Positions 5,354 to 6,177 of a DNA stretch of 6,177 nt are shown piece by piece. Under the pieces are notes generated by a model that was not told the DNA's origin, did no database searches, and worked only from the letters and a program-made list of their open reading frames with translations. The stretch lies in the NCBI GenBank assembly GCA_023250175.1, contig JAHFBD010000139.1:1-6177 (forward strand). Reading direction: 5' to 3'. Each line of letters starts with the position of its first letter. Position 1 is the stretch's first letter. This DNA comes from Candidatus Melainabacteria bacterium. Lineage in GTDB: Bacteria; Cyanobacteriota; Vampirovibrionia; 2-02-FULL-35-15. Both the position numbers and the translations under genes were made by a program.

Positions 5354-6177
5354 TTACATTGCTTCAGGAGCTGTTATACCTAATATTTTCAGTCCATTTG
5401 CAATGGTTAATTTTACAGCCTCGACTAAACATAATCGAGCTTTAGTTAAATCTTCTTCTTTTTTTGATATAACACGACAAATTGTATAAAACTGATGAAA
5501 TTCACAAGCTAAATCTTTTAAATAGTTTGCGATACGATTTGGAGTTCTGTTATTAGAAGCTAAAGCAATTTCTTCAGGAAAATCTAAGATTTTCAATACT
5601 AGTGATTTTGTTACTTCTGACTCTTGATTATTCACCAGAAACAAATTTAAAAGCAATTCTTTGTTTTTTATAAGATTTAAGTCTCCATATTCTTGAACAG
5701 CCTGTCTAAAAATACTACAGCACCGTGCATGCGCATACTGAATATAATAAACAGGATTGTCTTTATCTTGTTTTTTAGCAAGATCAATATCAAAGACCAT
5801 TCTGTTATTCGAATGTGACTCTACTAGGAAATATCGAAAGGCATCAGCACCTACTTCATCTAAAACTTCCTGAACAGTTACAACAGTACCAGCACGTTTA
5901 GACATTTTTACTTCTTGTCCATCTTTTTTTAAGCTTACAAGCTGAACAAAAACAATCTCCAGCTTGGAATCATCATATCCAAGCGCTTTTAGTCCTCCTT
6001 TTAAACTAACTTCCTGACCATGATGATCAGCCCCCCAGATAGTGATTAATTTACTGTATCCACGAGAAAATTTGTCAATATGATAAGCAATATCAGGCAA
6101 TAAATATGTTGGTCTTCCATCAGCCCTGACTAATACTCTATCTCTTACATCACCCAAATCTTTTCCTTTAAACCAAA
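5354..6177 (-). CDS. argS: Arginyl-tRNA synthetase, C-terminal part (cut by window edge)
   Basis: This class I synthetase charges tRNA-Arg with arginine. The window shows the last 273 residues. The frame stays open through the window edge, beginning at WFKGKDLGD, so the N-terminal half with the HIGH motif lies outside. The catalytic core is visible as RADGRPTYLLPDIAYH, then WGADHHGQE, and the KMSKR signature at 5908-5894 (visible residues 90-94) that closes the active site. NPVYYIQYAHAR, about residues 135-146, opens the helical DALR anticodon-binding domain. The protein ends in LGITAPEAM, matching the family's usual LGV-APE-M terminus, so the 3' end is intact. A TTG at 6157-6155 is an internal Leu codon, not a start. 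The four-cysteine gene follows 34 nt downstream. Confidence 0.97.
   Translation of the reverse strand, partial: WFKGKDLGDVRDRVLVRADGRPTYLLPDIAYHIDKFSRGYSKLITIWGADHHGQEVSLKGGLKALGYDDSKLEIVFVQLVSLKKDGQEVKMSKRAGTVVTVQEVLDEVGADAFRYFLVESHSNNRMVFDIDLAKKQDKDNPVYYIQYAHARCCSIFRQAVQEYGDLNLIKNKELLLNLFLVNNQESEVTKSLVLKILDFPEEIALASNNRTPNRIANYLKDLACEFHQFYTICRVISKKEEDLTKARLCLVEAVKLTIANGLKILGITAPEAM

Noticed and set aside
5190..5489. 99-residue + strand open frame
   Set aside because: It overlaps the four-cysteine gene and the end of argS on the other strand, with no recognisable domain and no ribosome site. It is a shadow frame.
6155..6157. TTG as the start of the argS fragment
   Set aside because: The frame stays open to the window edge and encodes WFKGKD, which belongs to the conserved ArgS core, so TTG is an internal Leu codon.

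Overview
The window comes from an AT-rich bacterium and is tightly packed with protein genes. No rRNA, tRNA, CRISPR array or mobile element is visible. Bacterial-type PrmC and ArgS mark it as bacterial chromosome. Most starts have no Shine-Dalgarno (SD) sequence, which would fit lineages that use SD weakly, such as Cyanobacteria/Melainabacteria relatives. That placement is only a guess from style, not from a marker gene.

Left block, + strand, 1-1760: a possible C-terminal tail of an unknown upstream gene, then a Nudix hydrolase (95-505), a stand-alone cupin of the type II phosphomannose isomerase class (514-900, GTG start) and the release-factor glutamine methyltransferase PrmC (909-1760). 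Both gaps between the three genes are 8 nt, so they are probably co-transcribed. They do housekeeping or metabolic work: clean-up of nucleoside-diphosphate derivatives, sugar-phosphate binding or isomerisation, and translation termination.

Middle, + strand, 1761-4482: a 139-nt intergenic region with a TTGACA box, a 13-nt direct repeat and the only strong SD in the window precedes an 860-residue protein. This is the most interesting gene here. It has an N-terminal helical region of unknown type, a xylose-isomerase/endonuclease IV-like TIM barrel with what looks like the full nine-residue metal-ligand set, and a C-terminal cyclic-nucleotide-binding domain with the phosphate-binding Glu and Arg. 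The architecture suggests an enzyme controlled by a cyclic nucleotide.

Right block, - strand, 6177-4491: the C-terminal part of arginyl-tRNA synthetase (argS, cut by the window edge), then a 95-residue four-cysteine protein with a Thr/Gln/Pro-rich tail, then a 159-residue coiled-coil protein whose C-terminus resembles the start of a Rho-N/SAP-like helical motif. These converge on the 860-residue gene with only 8 nt between stop codons. A candidate terminator for the + strand gene lies inside the end of the coiled-coil gene.
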